Assembly: GCF_012272835.1 (NCBI RefSeq)
Contig: NZ_JAAWWK010000001.1
Location: forward strand, 682,001 to 746,000
DNA: 64,000 nucleotides
From: Spongiibacter thalassae
GTDB taxonomy: Bacteria; Pseudomonadota; Gammaproteobacteria; Pseudomonadales; Spongiibacteraceae
Direction: 5' to 3'
Shown here: positions 42,774 through 51,633 of the stretch, in pieces
Position numbering within the stretch: position 1 is the stretch's first letter
Layout: each line of letters starts with the position of its first letter
Position numbers and translations under genes: made by a program
The notes under the pieces: generated by a model
Told to the model about the DNA's origin: nothing
Seen by the model: only the letters and a program-made list of their open reading frames with translations
Database searches by the model: none

Positions 42774-43931
42774 ATGGAAAAGTTCCCACGAGGAAAATCT
42801 GCCATTGTTGGCGCCGCGACCTTCGGTATGGGCGAAGCCCACGGCTACAAGCCGATGGATCTGGTGGCACGCTCTGCCCACCTGGCGCTTGCCGACGCCA
42901 ATCTGTCCCTTAGTGACGTTGACGGCCTGTTTGTGTGTACTGGAGACGATGCGCTCTCCGGACTCGCGGCGGCGGAGTATCTGGGGATTCGGCCACGGTT
43001 CACCGACAATAACCGCACCGGTGGCTCGGCGTTTTTCTCCCATGCCATCAATGCGGCAATTTTGCTGGAAATGGGCTATATCGATACCGCACTGATCTGC
43101 TATGGCAGCAACCAGCGCACCGGTGCCGGCGGACTGGTGTCAATGCGCCAGGCTTCTCCCTATGAAAAGCCCTACCGCCCGATGAACCCCTTGTCGTCCT
43201 ATGCCCTGGCTGCTGCGCGGCATATGCATGAATACGGCACTACCGAAACCCACCTGGCCGAGGTGGCGGTTGCTGCCCGGGCCTGGGCTAACCTCAATCC
43301 CGAAGCCTTTATGCACGGCAAGGGTGAGCTGAGCATCGACGACTGTTTGAGTTCGCGGATGGTCTCGGACCCTCTGCGTAAAACCGATTGCTGTCTGATC
43401 ACCGACGGCGGGGCGGCGATCGTTATGACCCGCGCTGATCGTGCCAAAGACCTGGTGAAAAAGCCGATTTATTTGCTCGGCGGTGCCGCCGCAGTGTGGC
43501 ATTCCAATGTCGATCAAATGGAAAATCTGACTGTCACTCCAGCCGCGGAGTCCGGTCAGCGGGCCTTTGCCCTGTCGGGCTACAAGCCCGCTGATATGGA
43601 TGTGGTCAATGTCTATGACGCCTTTTCCATCAACACCATTCTGTTCCTCGAGGATCTGGGCTTTTGTCCCAAGGGCGAGGGCGGCAACTTTGTTTCCGGT
43701 GGCGCCATCGCACCCGGAGGCAGCCTGCCGGTGAATACCAACGGGGGTGGTTTGTCCTGCTGCCATCCTGGGATGTACGGTCTGTTTACGATAATCGAAA
43801 ACTGTCTGCAACTGCGTGGCGAAGCCGGGCAGCGGCAAGTCGCCAATGCCAACCTTGCGGTGTCTCACGGCAATGGCGGCACCCTGTCCAGCGAAGCTAC
43901 CCTGGTGCTTGGCACCGAGGCGACGCTATAA
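42774..43931 (+). CDS. Thiolase-fold lipid-transfer protein (Ltp2 / SCP-x-like)
   Basis: 385 residues. Thiolase-fold features are visible (NNRTGGSAFFSHAINAA, GGGLSCCHPGMYG), but the nucleophilic Cys of true thiolases is absent in the RTGGSA segment. V-N-V-Y281-D282-A-F matches the catalytic tyrosine/aspartate segment of Ltp2-type retro-aldolases. Ltp2 cleaves the last side-chain C-C bond of steroids together with a DUF35 protein. No DUF35 gene is visible here, so any partner is elsewhere. It begins 24 bases after the fused dehydrogenase. Confidence 0.85.
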   Translation: MEKFPRGKSAIVGAATFGMGEAHGYKPMDLVARSAHLALADANLSLSDVDGLFVCTGDDALSGLAAAEYLGIRPRFTDNNRTGGSAFFSHAINAAILLEMGYIDTALICYGSNQRTGAGGLVSMRQASPYEKPYRPMNPLSSYALAAARHMHEYGTTETHLAEVAVAARAWANLNPEAFMHGKGELSIDDCLSSRMVSDPLRKTDCCLITDGGAAIVMTRADRAKDLVKKPIYLLGGAAAVWHSNVDQMENLTVTPAAESGQRAFALSGYKPADMDVVNVYDAFSINTILFLEDLGFCPKGEGGNFVSGGAIAPGGSLPVNTNGGGLSCCHPGMYGLFTIIENCLQLRGEAGQRQVANANLAVSHGNGGTLSSEATLVLGTEATL

Positions 43932-43955
43932 CAATTTCTATACGGAGTCATTACC

Positions 43956-44753
43956 ATGTCTTTTTTTGATCGTTATGAATTCTTCAAGTTTGAGCGTCGC
44001 GGCAAGGTGCTTAACATCATTCTCAATAATCCGGAAAAGCTGAACGCCTTCAGCGAAACCGGCCATAAGGAGTTGTCGCGGGTGTTCTTCGACGCGGCGG
44101 AAGATCTGGAAAGCGAAATCATCGTGGTGAGTGGCGCAGGTCGTGCCTTTACCGCCGGTGGCGATCTGGAATATATGCAAAAGCTGCGGGACAACCCCGA
44201 GCTGATGCATCGCACAATTCGCGAAGCCAAGCGTTTTGTTTACACCCTGCTGGACTGCGAAAAGCCGGTAATCTGTAAGGTCAATGGCGATGCGATTGGC
44301 TTGGGCACTACGCTCTCATTCCTGGCCGACATCACCTTTTCTACCGAAGACGCCAAGTTCGGCGACCCGCACAACAACGTTGCGCTGATTGCCGGCGATG
44401 GCGGCAGCGTGATCTGGCCCCAACTGATGGGCTATGCCCGTGCCAAGCACTACCTGTTCACCGGTGAAGTCTTAAAGGGTAAAGAAGCTCAGGAAATGGG
44501 CCTTATTCACAAGGCGCTGCCCGCCGAAGAGCTGGATGCTGCAGTGGATGCCTACTGCGACCGCCTGTTGGCAATGCCCATCCAGTCAGTGCGCTGGACC
44601 AAGCAAGTAGTGAATATTCCCCTGAAGCAACTGGCCCACAGCATGATGGATGCGGGTATGGCCTACGAGCATATCGCTGGTCAGACAGAAGACCACCAGG
44701 AAGCGATCAATGCCTTCCGCGAGCGTCGCAAGCCGGTTTTCACTGGAAAATAA
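43956..44753 (+). CDS. Enoyl-CoA hydratase/isomerase-family protein (crotonase), first
   Basis: 265 residues, with GGAG before the ATG. Crotonase oxyanion-hole motifs are present (AFTAGGDL, and ADITFS...KFGDPHNNVALIAGDGG). At the second catalytic position it has Asp in GDGG rather than Glu, and the first Glu is not obvious in DPHNN. So hydratase activity is uncertain; isomerase, hydrolase or retro-Claisen chemistry is possible. It ends FRERRKPVFTGK, an ending shared with the two other crotonases of the window. Confidence 0.85.
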   Translation: MSFFDRYEFFKFERRGKVLNIILNNPEKLNAFSETGHKELSRVFFDAAEDLESEIIVVSGAGRAFTAGGDLEYMQKLRDNPELMHRTIREAKRFVYTLLDCEKPVICKVNGDAIGLGTTLSFLADITFSTEDAKFGDPHNNVALIAGDGGSVIWPQLMGYARAKHYLFTGEVLKGKEAQEMGLIHKALPAEELDAAVDAYCDRLLAMPIQSVRWTKQVVNIPLKQLAHSMMDAGMAYEHIAGQTEDHQEAINAFRERRKPVFTGK

Positions 44754-44771
44754 ACCGCAGCTGGTCGTGTC

Positions 44772-44792
44772 GGGGCGGATAACACCCGCCCC
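44772..44792 (+). repeat. Intra-operon hairpin between two crotonase genes
   Basis: GGGGCGG (44772-44778) pairs with CCGCCCC (44786-44792) around a seven-base loop. There is no T run, so it more likely stabilises or processes mRNA than terminates. Confidence 0.4.
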
Positions 44793-44818
44793 TGACAATA
44801 GTCATAAGGCGAAAAAGC

Positions 44819-45613
44819 ATGAGTGACCTGACAGATTCCGGTAGCCCGATCACCCTGAACAAACAGGGGGCGATCAGCCTCATTCAACTGAACAACCCCA
44901 AGCGGCGCAATGCGCTCAGTCGGGAAATGACCACGCTGTTGGCCGATGCCCTGCGCGAAGCCCATGCAGATGAGGAGTGTCGCGCCATTGTGCTCAGCGG
45001 TGCAGGCGAACATTTCTGTGCCGGTGGCGATGTTTCGGCGATGCAGGCGGAGCGACCGATTCTGGGCTCTCGTCTGCGCATCGAACACGCCCATCACATT
45101 GTGCGCCTGTTAGCAGCCGGGCCAAAACCGGTGGTGTGCGCTATTGAGGGCGTTGCCTACGGGCTGGGTATGTCTCTGGCACTGGCCTGCGACATTGTGG
45201 TGGCCGCTGAAGGAAGCTCAATGTGTGCGGTGTTTAACAAGGTCGGTCTGGTCCCGGACATGGGTTTGATGTGGACCCTTGCCCAGCGGGTCGGGGTGGC
45301 GCGATCCAAACAGCTGTGCTTCAGCGCCGAGGCGATTGATCTTGAGTCGGCGCTGGGCCTTGGTCTGGTAGACCACCGCGCGGATAAGGGGGCGGCTGTG
45401 GCGGTAGCCCTCGACCGCGCGGCGGCCTTTACCCGGTCGGCGCCGATGCCCATTGCTCTGGTCAAGGCGGCCTATGCCAAGGGCTTCGGCTCACTGGAAG
45501 ACGCCCTGCGCGCTGAAGTGGACTACCAGCCAGCGCTGTATCTCAGCGCTGACCACCAGGAGGGTGTTAACGCCTTCTTTGAAAAAAGAAAGCCCGAATT
45601 CAAGGGCAAATGA
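44819..45613 (+). CDS. Enoyl-CoA hydratase/isomerase-family protein (crotonase), second
   Basis: 264 residues. Motifs are HFCAGGDV for the oxyanion hole and ACDIVVAAEGSSMCAVFNKVGLVPDMGLMW for the second half. Position two reads PDMGL, so one catalytic acid is conserved as Asp. The ending FFEKRKPEFKGK is shared with the crotonase at 54685. It lies between the first crotonase and the MaoC hydratase, so the operon encodes two chemically distinct hydratase folds. Confidence 0.86.
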   Translation: MSDLTDSGSPITLNKQGAISLIQLNNPKRRNALSREMTTLLADALREAHADEECRAIVLSGAGEHFCAGGDVSAMQAERPILGSRLRIEHAHHIVRLLAAGPKPVVCAIEGVAYGLGMSLALACDIVVAAEGSSMCAVFNKVGLVPDMGLMWTLAQRVGVARSKQLCFSAEAIDLESALGLGLVDHRADKGAAVAVALDRAAAFTRSAPMPIALVKAAYAKGFGSLEDALRAEVDYQPALYLSADHQEGVNAFFEKRKPEFKGK

Positions 45614-45662
45614 GCTGCCCTGGATAATTGGGTCGAGCCTCACTGACAGGAAAGAACACATA

Positions 45663-46523
45663 ATGGCATCACGCTACAAAGACTTGTTGGCACTTGAAAT
45701 ACCGGAAAAAACCGTGCACTACACCGCACGGGATTGCCAGCTGTATGCCTTGAGCCTGGGCCTGGGGACAGACCCCCTCGACCCGGCGCAATTGGCCTTT
45801 GTCTACGAAAAATCACTGCAGGTACTGCCCAGCCTGTCCATGACTTTGGCGCACCCGGGATTCTGGGCCAGGGATCTCGACACCGGTCTGGACTGGGTAA
45901 AAATTCTCCACGCAGGGCAGTCTATGGTTGTGCATCAACCGCTGCCGGCTGAGGCGGATATTGTTGCCCGCAGCCGTGTGGTGGATGTGCTCGACAAGGG
46001 TGAGGGCAAGGGCGCGCTGGTGTATTTCGAGCGTCAATTGATTGATCGCCAAACCGACACCCTGTACTGCACGATGGTGCAAACCATGTTCTGCCGCGGT
46101 GATGGCGGTATGGGCGGCAATCCCGAATTGCAACCGGTGGTACATCGAATACCGGAGCGCTCTCCCGATACAGAGTTCAGTTGGGCAACATCGCCGCAAA
46201 TGGCGTTGTTATACCGACTCAACGGCGACATGAACCCCCTCCATGCGGATCCGGATATTGCCCAAAAGGCCGGTTTCAAACAGCCGATACTTCAGGGCCT
46301 GGCCAGTTTCGGTGTGGCCTGTGCCAGCCTGATTCAACAGTGTTGCGAGAATGACGCGACACGGCTGTTGAGTATGGAGTGCCGATTCAGCGCGCCGGTT
46401 TATCCCGGTGAGACCCTGCGTACGCAAATGTGGCGTGAGAACGAAGGTGTCTATTTCCGCGTTTTGGTCGAGGGACGGGATGCGAAGGCCATCGACAACG
46501 GGTTTATGGCAATTCGCGCCTGA
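45663..46523 (+). CDS. MaoC-like double-hotdog enoyl-CoA hydratase 2
   Basis: 286 residues from ATG 45663 with AGGAAAG upstream; a longer frame from 45453 overlaps the previous gene and is rejected. The C-terminal hotdog has the complete hydratase-2 motif YRLNGDMNPLHADP with D189 and H194. It hydrates trans-enoyl-CoA to (R)-3-hydroxyacyl-CoA. The N-terminal hotdog holds the LPAEADIVARSRVVDVLDKGEGKGA substrate-binding half. A paralogue lacking the motif is at 50544-51458. Confidence 0.92.
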   Translation: MASRYKDLLALEIPEKTVHYTARDCQLYALSLGLGTDPLDPAQLAFVYEKSLQVLPSLSMTLAHPGFWARDLDTGLDWVKILHAGQSMVVHQPLPAEADIVARSRVVDVLDKGEGKGALVYFERQLIDRQTDTLYCTMVQTMFCRGDGGMGGNPELQPVVHRIPERSPDTEFSWATSPQMALLYRLNGDMNPLHADPDIAQKAGFKQPILQGLASFGVACASLIQQCCENDATRLLSMECRFSAPVYPGETLRTQMWRENEGVYFRVLVEGRDAKAIDNGFMAIRA

Positions 46524-46637
46524 TCCCAGGGTTCGCTTCACAATTGGGACGGTTAGTGCTGGACGATAAAGATGTCCTCCAGAGCAACACAAGATAATAA
46601 CGATTGGTTAACGCGGTAAACCGCAAACACAGGGGCC

Positions 46638-47849
46638 ATGACTATGCAGTTTGCAGACGATGGCAGGCTCGACGACTTTCGTCGCGAGGTCAGAGAGTTT
46701 CTTCAACATGCGCTGCCTGACCACATCGCCAAGCGCGGTTTGCAGGCCTACCACGAGCGCAAGGACGAGGTGCAGTGGTGGATGAGCCAGCTCAGCGCGC
46801 GCGGCTGGTCTGCGCCAAACTGGCCTGTGGAATATGGTGGCACCGGTTGGTCGCCGCGACAGCAATTGATATTCGATGAAGAAAGTATGCTGGCGGGAGC
46901 GCCCCAGCGACCCATTGTGGGTTTGTCTCTGGTGGCACCGGTATTGATGGCCTTTGGCAGTCAGGCGCAACGGGATCAACACCTGCCAAAAATTCGCAGT
47001 GGTGAATGTTGGTGGGGGCAGTGTTTCTCGGAATCCGAGGCCGGCTCTGACCTGGCGTCGATGGCCACCCGCGCCGTGCGCGAAGGCGACGGATACAGGC
47101 TCAATGGCAGCAAAATCTGGACGACCCTCGGGCAGTATGCCGACTGGGCAGTGGTACTGGCGAAAACTGACACTCGGTGCAAGCCGCAAAAAGGCATTTC
47201 GTTTTTTCTGGTTGACCTGTCATCGCCGGGAGTGACCTGTCGCCCGATCATCTCCCTTGAAAAGGGTCACACACTGAATGAGTTCCATTTCGACAATGTG
47301 CTTGTGCCCCTGGAAAATCGAGTCGGCGAAGAGGGCGAGGGCTGGCGATATGCCAAATACCTGTTACATCGGGAGCGCGCCTGGAGCGCCGAAATACCTC
47401 GCAACAAGGCCCTTTTTCAACGGGTGGTAAGCCTGGCGAAACAAGCATTGGATGGGCCGCCGCGTATTGACGACCCGGTGTTCCTGCAACGCCTGACCGA
47501 GCTGGAAATTGAGTTACAGGCGCTGGAGTTTCTCACCCTGCGGGCAATGGCGGAAGAGGTCAACGGCGATGACAGCCCCTGGCAGCCAGGAGCCATGCTG
47601 CACATCAAGGGCTCGGAGCTACAGCAGGCGCTGGGGCAATTAATGATGGATGCCCTGGGTTCTTATGCGGCCAATTACTATCCTGATGCCGAGCAGAGAG
47701 GAGCGCCACGCCCCCCGGGGCCGAAAGGTGCAGACGGTGTCGCCTTTGACTTCCTTTATCGACATGCCACCACAATCTACGGCGGCAGTAACGAAATTCA
47801 GCGCAATATTATCGCCGGTGCACTGCTCAAGGAGGGACAGCATGGCTGA
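46638..47849 (+). CDS. Acyl-CoA dehydrogenase, alpha-type subunit (second cassette copy)
   Basis: 403 residues, closely matching 22490-23701 in length and sequence (RGWSAPNWPVEYGGTGW, CFSESEAGSDLASM, HTLNEFHFDNV, TIYGGSNEIQRNIIAGA). It has the same Gly at the MCAD catalytic-Glu position. It overlaps the beta subunit gene by eight bases, tighter coupling than the 21-base gap in the first cassette. The 114 bases before it show no strong terminator or promoter, so it may continue the upstream operon. Confidence 0.9.
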   Translation: MTMQFADDGRLDDFRREVREFLQHALPDHIAKRGLQAYHERKDEVQWWMSQLSARGWSAPNWPVEYGGTGWSPRQQLIFDEESMLAGAPQRPIVGLSLVAPVLMAFGSQAQRDQHLPKIRSGECWWGQCFSESEAGSDLASMATRAVREGDGYRLNGSKIWTTLGQYADWAVVLAKTDTRCKPQKGISFFLVDLSSPGVTCRPIISLEKGHTLNEFHFDNVLVPLENRVGEEGEGWRYAKYLLHRERAWSAEIPRNKALFQRVVSLAKQALDGPPRIDDPVFLQRLTELEIELQALEFLTLRAMAEEVNGDDSPWQPGAMLHIKGSELQQALGQLMMDALGSYAANYYPDAEQRGAPRPPGPKGADGVAFDFLYRHATTIYGGSNEIQRNIIAGALLKEGQHG

Positions 47850-49065
47850 GCTGAATTTCGCCCTGAGTGACGAGCAGCGTTTGCTGCGGGATAGCTGCGA
47901 AGGATTTGTACAAGCGGAATATTCCCTGGCGCAGCGCGCAGAGTCACTGGAACATCCGGCTAACGCCGTGGAGCTATGGCAAAAATTGGCCGAGCAGGGG
48001 TATTTCCATCTTGCCGTGTCTGAGGCTTTGGGAGGGCTGGCGCAGGCCGACGCGGCGCTGGAAAACCTCGCGCTCACCGCCGAGGTGATGGGCACGGCAT
48101 TGATGGCGCTGCCTATGGCCAATGGGGCGATTTACCCGGCGCGTTTGTTATCCGGGTTGGTGGAGGCCGGGGTCAGTCAGTCAGTCTGCGAGGGGCTGAT
48201 CGAACCCCTGCTGTCCGGCGGTGGGCCCATCTATGTCTGCCCCGTTGTTGCCACCCAGGAGAATGGCGTACACGTAGGCAATGGCGCGGTGGAGTTTGCC
48301 GCAGCGCTATCCCGTAGTGAAACTCTCGGCGGCGAAGCGATCAGTTTTAGCGTGGAGTCGCTGGTAACAATGACGGCTTCGCCTTCGGGAAGTGATAGCC
48401 ACGGCCTCAGCGGTTCATTGTTGTTACTGGTGCCCGATGGCGAGAGTTGCCAGTTGATATCGTTGCCCCTCGATGATCCTCGGCTGAGCCGACACCATTA
48501 CCGCCTGCTGGATGACAGCTGGGCGATGACGGTGTCCGGTCACGATATCGATGTATGCGCTGGCGTGCGGGTAAGCGCCGCTGCAGCGGCGGCAGCATTG
48601 ACCGATGCGGAGGCCGCAACAGGGCTTGTTGACTGCGCTATGGCTCTCGGTGCCATGACGCGAATGGTCGATGATAGCCGCGACTACCTTCTGCTGCGAC
48701 GTCAGTTCGGGCGACCGCTTGCTGAATTTCAGGCCCTGCAACACCGGCTGGCGGATATGGCCGTCGCCCGTGAAATGGCCCGTGCCCATCTGCATCGCGG
48801 GTTGAGTGTCAGCAGGCAGTCACCGCTGAATTTTCTGCGGGCGGAGCGTGCCTGCCGGGTGCAGACAGCCAAAAGTGCCTCGCTGATCGGTCGTGGCGCA
48901 ATTCAGTTACACGGGGCGATTGCCCTGAGCGAGGAGCACCACATTGCCCATTACTATCGCAGCCTGGTGGTCTTTATACAGGAGCGCAGGGGGCTGCAAG
49001 CCGCCTTGACCTTCTGTCGAAATGCGCTGCGCGACACGGTGACAAACCAACATGCAATCTTGTAA
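47842..49065 (+). CDS. Acyl-CoA dehydrogenase, beta-type subunit (second cassette copy)
   Basis: 407 residues from ATG 47842, preceded by AAGGAGG; an in-frame extension to 47650 lies inside the alpha gene. It has the reduced ACAD layout without TEPxAGSD and the C-terminal GAIQLHGAIALSEEHHIAHYYRSL block. It is about 40 residues longer than its counterpart at 23723. Together with 46638-47849 it should form an alpha2beta2 dehydrogenase for a bulky acyl-CoA. Confidence 0.87.
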   Translation: MAELNFALSDEQRLLRDSCEGFVQAEYSLAQRAESLEHPANAVELWQKLAEQGYFHLAVSEALGGLAQADAALENLALTAEVMGTALMALPMANGAIYPARLLSGLVEAGVSQSVCEGLIEPLLSGGGPIYVCPVVATQENGVHVGNGAVEFAAALSRSETLGGEAISFSVESLVTMTASPSGSDSHGLSGSLLLLVPDGESCQLISLPLDDPRLSRHHYRLLDDSWAMTVSGHDIDVCAGVRVSAAAAAAALTDAEAATGLVDCAMALGAMTRMVDDSRDYLLLRRQFGRPLAEFQALQHRLADMAVAREMARAHLHRGLSVSRQSPLNFLRAERACRVQTAKSASLIGRGAIQLHGAIALSEEHHIAHYYRSLVVFIQERRGLQAALTFCRNALRDTVTNQHAIL

Positions 49066-49127
49066 TACCACCCGCTGGCCTCGCATCCACACGCCGGCAC
49101 AATGATAACAACTCAGGAGTAAATGCT

Positions 49128-50345
49128 ATGTCCACCGATAAAAGTGCGACTTTCACCCGCGACGATATCGACTTCCAGGTATGGGACGCCGACAGCCATC
49201 TGTATGAAAGTGAAGAGGCGTTTCTGCGCCACTTGCCAAAAAAGTTTTCCCGTGATTTTCAGTTCATCGAAATTAACGGGCGCAAGAAACTGGCGATTGA
49301 CGGGGTGATAACCGATTATATTCCCAACCCGGATTTTGCGGTGGTTGCCTCGCCCGGCGCCCACGAGAAATGGTATCGCGGCACCAATACCGAAGGCTTG
49401 TCGATGCGTGAACTCAGCGGTAAGCCGCTGGCGCCGCCGGAGCCTTGGCGCACGGGTCAGGGCAAGCTGGCGGAACTGGATGACCAGGGCATTCACGCGT
49501 CGATGGTATTTCCTACCCTGGCTTCTGTGGTCGAAGCTCGTCTGGGGCACAAGCCCGAATCCATTGCCGCCCTGTTTTCTTCCCTGAACAGCTGGGTAGA
49601 AGACGAGTGGGGCTTCTCTCGCAGCGAGCGTCTGTACCCCGTGGCGATGATAAACCTATCGAATGTTGAACTTGCGGTAAAGGAGTTGGAAATCGCTTTG
49701 CAAAGGGGTGCGCGAGTGGTGGGGGTACGTCCCGCGCCGGTGCCCGGTCCGCTGGGCGGCCGCTCCCCCGGCGATCGCGAGTTTGACCCCTTCTGGGCGA
49801 GGGTTAATGAAGCGGGTATTTTTGTGTGCCTGCACGCCTCCGACTCCGGCTACGATGACCTCAGTCGGCGGTGGGAAGGTGGCGCGAAAGAGTGGATTCC
49901 CTTTGAGCCAACTCCCTTTAAAGCCTGCCTTGATGCACTGGGCCGGGCGATCAGTGACAGTTTATCGGCACTGATTTGTCACGGTGTGTTCGAGCGCTTC
50001 CCCAACGTGCGGGTGGTGTCGGTGGAAAACGGTGCTCACTGGCTGCCGTCGCTATTGCAGCGGCTTGGACGAGTCTACGGACAAATGCCAGGGCATTTCA
50101 AAGTGCATCCGGTAGAGCAGTTCCGCAAACACATCTTTGTTGTCCCCTTTTACGAGGACAACATCGCCGAGTTGAGTACGTTGATTCCGGTCGAACGAAT
50201 TCTGTTCGGCAGCGACTTCCCCCACCCCGAGGGGCTGCCTCATCCACTGGATTATGTGCGTGAGTTTGCAGTATTGCCGCAGGCGGATATTCGCAAGGTG
50301 ATGAGTGAAAATCTGCAAGGACTGTTGCGCGGCGCGCGGGACTAA
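49128..50345 (+). CDS. Amidohydrolase 2-family metal-dependent hydrolase/decarboxylase (second cassette copy)
   Basis: 405 residues with the same metal-site features as 24852-26045: D22-S-H24 with E27, CLHASDSGYDD, ICHGVF...VENGAHW and FGSDFPHPEG. The two proteins share long identical stretches, such as FLRHLPKKFSRDFQF. It follows the ACAD pair as in the first cassette, so the three-gene unit is duplicated as a whole. It ends the operon, with inverted repeats downstream. Confidence 0.88.
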   Translation: MSTDKSATFTRDDIDFQVWDADSHLYESEEAFLRHLPKKFSRDFQFIEINGRKKLAIDGVITDYIPNPDFAVVASPGAHEKWYRGTNTEGLSMRELSGKPLAPPEPWRTGQGKLAELDDQGIHASMVFPTLASVVEARLGHKPESIAALFSSLNSWVEDEWGFSRSERLYPVAMINLSNVELAVKELEIALQRGARVVGVRPAPVPGPLGGRSPGDREFDPFWARVNEAGIFVCLHASDSGYDDLSRRWEGGAKEWIPFEPTPFKACLDALGRAISDSLSALICHGVFERFPNVRVVSVENGAHWLPSLLQRLGRVYGQMPGHFKVHPVEQFRKHIFVVPFYEDNIAELSTLIPVERILFGSDFPHPEGLPHPLDYVREFAVLPQADIRKVMSENLQGLLRGARD

Positions 50346-50487
50346 GGCTCTGCTTGGCCCGGGATGAACACGGCCCGGGCCTCACCGCTGTTCGAAAAAA
50401 GCAGAATTAAAGATCAATAAAGCAGCGTCTAATCGTGATGATTTCAGTTGGGCGCGACGCTGCGGGGAATCATACCAAACGGCAAAC

Positions 50488-50520
50488 AAAAAAGGGGCAG
50501 CGCGAAGCCTCACCCCAAAA
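50488..50520 (-). terminator. Intrinsic terminator of the MaoC-like minus-strand gene
   Basis: On the minus strand, GGGG and CCCC (50516-50513 and 50497-50494) close a GC-rich loop, followed by a six-base T run. A separate GCAGCGTC/GACGCTGC inverted repeat (50422-50429, 50456-50463) and CCCGGG repeats near 50360 serve the convergent plus-strand operon. Confidence 0.65.
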
Positions 50521-50543
50521 GCGTATCATGTTGGATCATCCGC

Positions 50544-51458
50544 TCAGGCGGGTTCAAATTCCAGTAGACCGTTGTCCATAACCACTGCCTCGCGTTCGAC
50601 GCAGATCACTCTGAAATAGGCCTTTCCGGGCGTGGTGTCGAACCACAGTTCCGTGCGCAGGGTCTCGTCGGCAAATACCGGTGCTTTGTAGCGAAGTCCC
50701 ATATGCTTCATCCGCGCAGCCTGATCGCCGCAGGCCATGTTGAGCAGCGCACGGCCCGCCACACCAAAGGCGCAGACACCGCGCAAGGGCGGCTTGCCTT
50801 CGGCGCCGGGAATGTTTTTCAGCGCGCCGACAAACTGTTCGCCCAGATGATAACGGGTGTTGTCTCGGCTCGGCGTTGATAGCGTCAGCGTCACATCCGG
50901 CGCGCGATCGCTGGGGACTTTTACCGGCGCTGGGGTGGTTGTTTCCGTGCCGCCAAAACCACCATTGGCGGTGAGAAAGGTGCCGATACGTATTGTTGCT
51001 ACCGGGCCTTCGTCGTCGCTCAGTACCCGGCTTTCATACATAAACGCACCCTTGCCTGCACCCCGATCGTAGATTTCATCTACCTGATAGGTGGCGGTCA
51101 GGGTTGCCGCAGCGGGAAGCGGTCGATGCAGGGTGATGGATTCTTCGGCGTGGAGCGTTTTGCGCCAGTTGATCCCGGTGGCTGGGTCCATTGTCCACAT
51201 AGTGCCTTCATTCAGCACGATGGCCATGGTCGGTATAGCCGCGACGCCATTTCCCTCGGCAAGGTACCTGGCCTCCGCTTCAGCAACTGTACTGTCGGTG
51301 CCTGCGCCGATGCCCAGCGCATAGGCGCGGCAGTCGTCGGCGCTATATGACTCCGTCAATGGGGAAAAGACCCAATTCTTAACGGTGTCGTAGTTTAGCG
51401 GTTGATCCGCGGCTGGCGTGGCTGTGGCTGTCATGTTCGGCATTCCATTTGGGCGCAT
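50544..51458 (-). CDS. MaoC-like double-hotdog protein without the hydratase motif
   Basis: 304 residues if ATG 51458 is used; ATGs at 51443 or 51434 are also possible and give better agreement with the MaoC paralogue. The N-terminal half matches that paralogue (LPAAATLTATYQVDEIYDRGAGKGA). In the C-terminal half the GDxNPLHxDP motif is replaced by EQFVGALKNIPGAEG, although the flanking LRGVCAFGVAGRALL is kept. It is therefore probably not an active hydratase on its own. A partner or binding role is possible. Confidence 0.8.
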   Translation of the reverse strand: MRPNGMPNMTATATPAADQPLNYDTVKNWVFSPLTESYSADDCRAYALGIGAGTDSTVAEAEARYLAEGNGVAAIPTMAIVLNEGTMWTMDPATGINWRKTLHAEESITLHRPLPAAATLTATYQVDEIYDRGAGKGAFMYESRVLSDDEGPVATIRIGTFLTANGGFGGTETTTPAPVKVPSDRAPDVTLTLSTPSRDNTRYHLGEQFVGALKNIPGAEGKPPLRGVCAFGVAGRALLNMACGDQAARMKHMGLRYKAPVFADETLRTELWFDTTPGKAYFRVICVEREAVVMDNGLLEFEPA

Positions 51459-51633
51459 AGCGGTGCGCTGGGTTTTCTGAATATGCCGTAACTATAACTT
51501 ATAAATCGTCAGTTTTAAATATCGAACTTGGCGAGTAGCCTGAATAAGAGCGGATAATGTGCGTGGTTTTTCGTTATGGGATCGTGCTTGTATGAATAAC
51601 GGTATTTCTGTTTTTGGGGGTGTTCCCGGCGAT

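Noticed and set aside
45764-45778. GGGGACAGACCCCCT identical to one arm segment of the 57.8 kb palindrome
   Set aside because: It encodes the conserved GTDPL segment of the MaoC hydratase, has no inverted partner, and is probably chance.
5412-51520. GTCAGTT similarity between the regions near 5445 and 51510
   Set aside because: Shared stretch is too short and spacing differs; not enough to call a motif.
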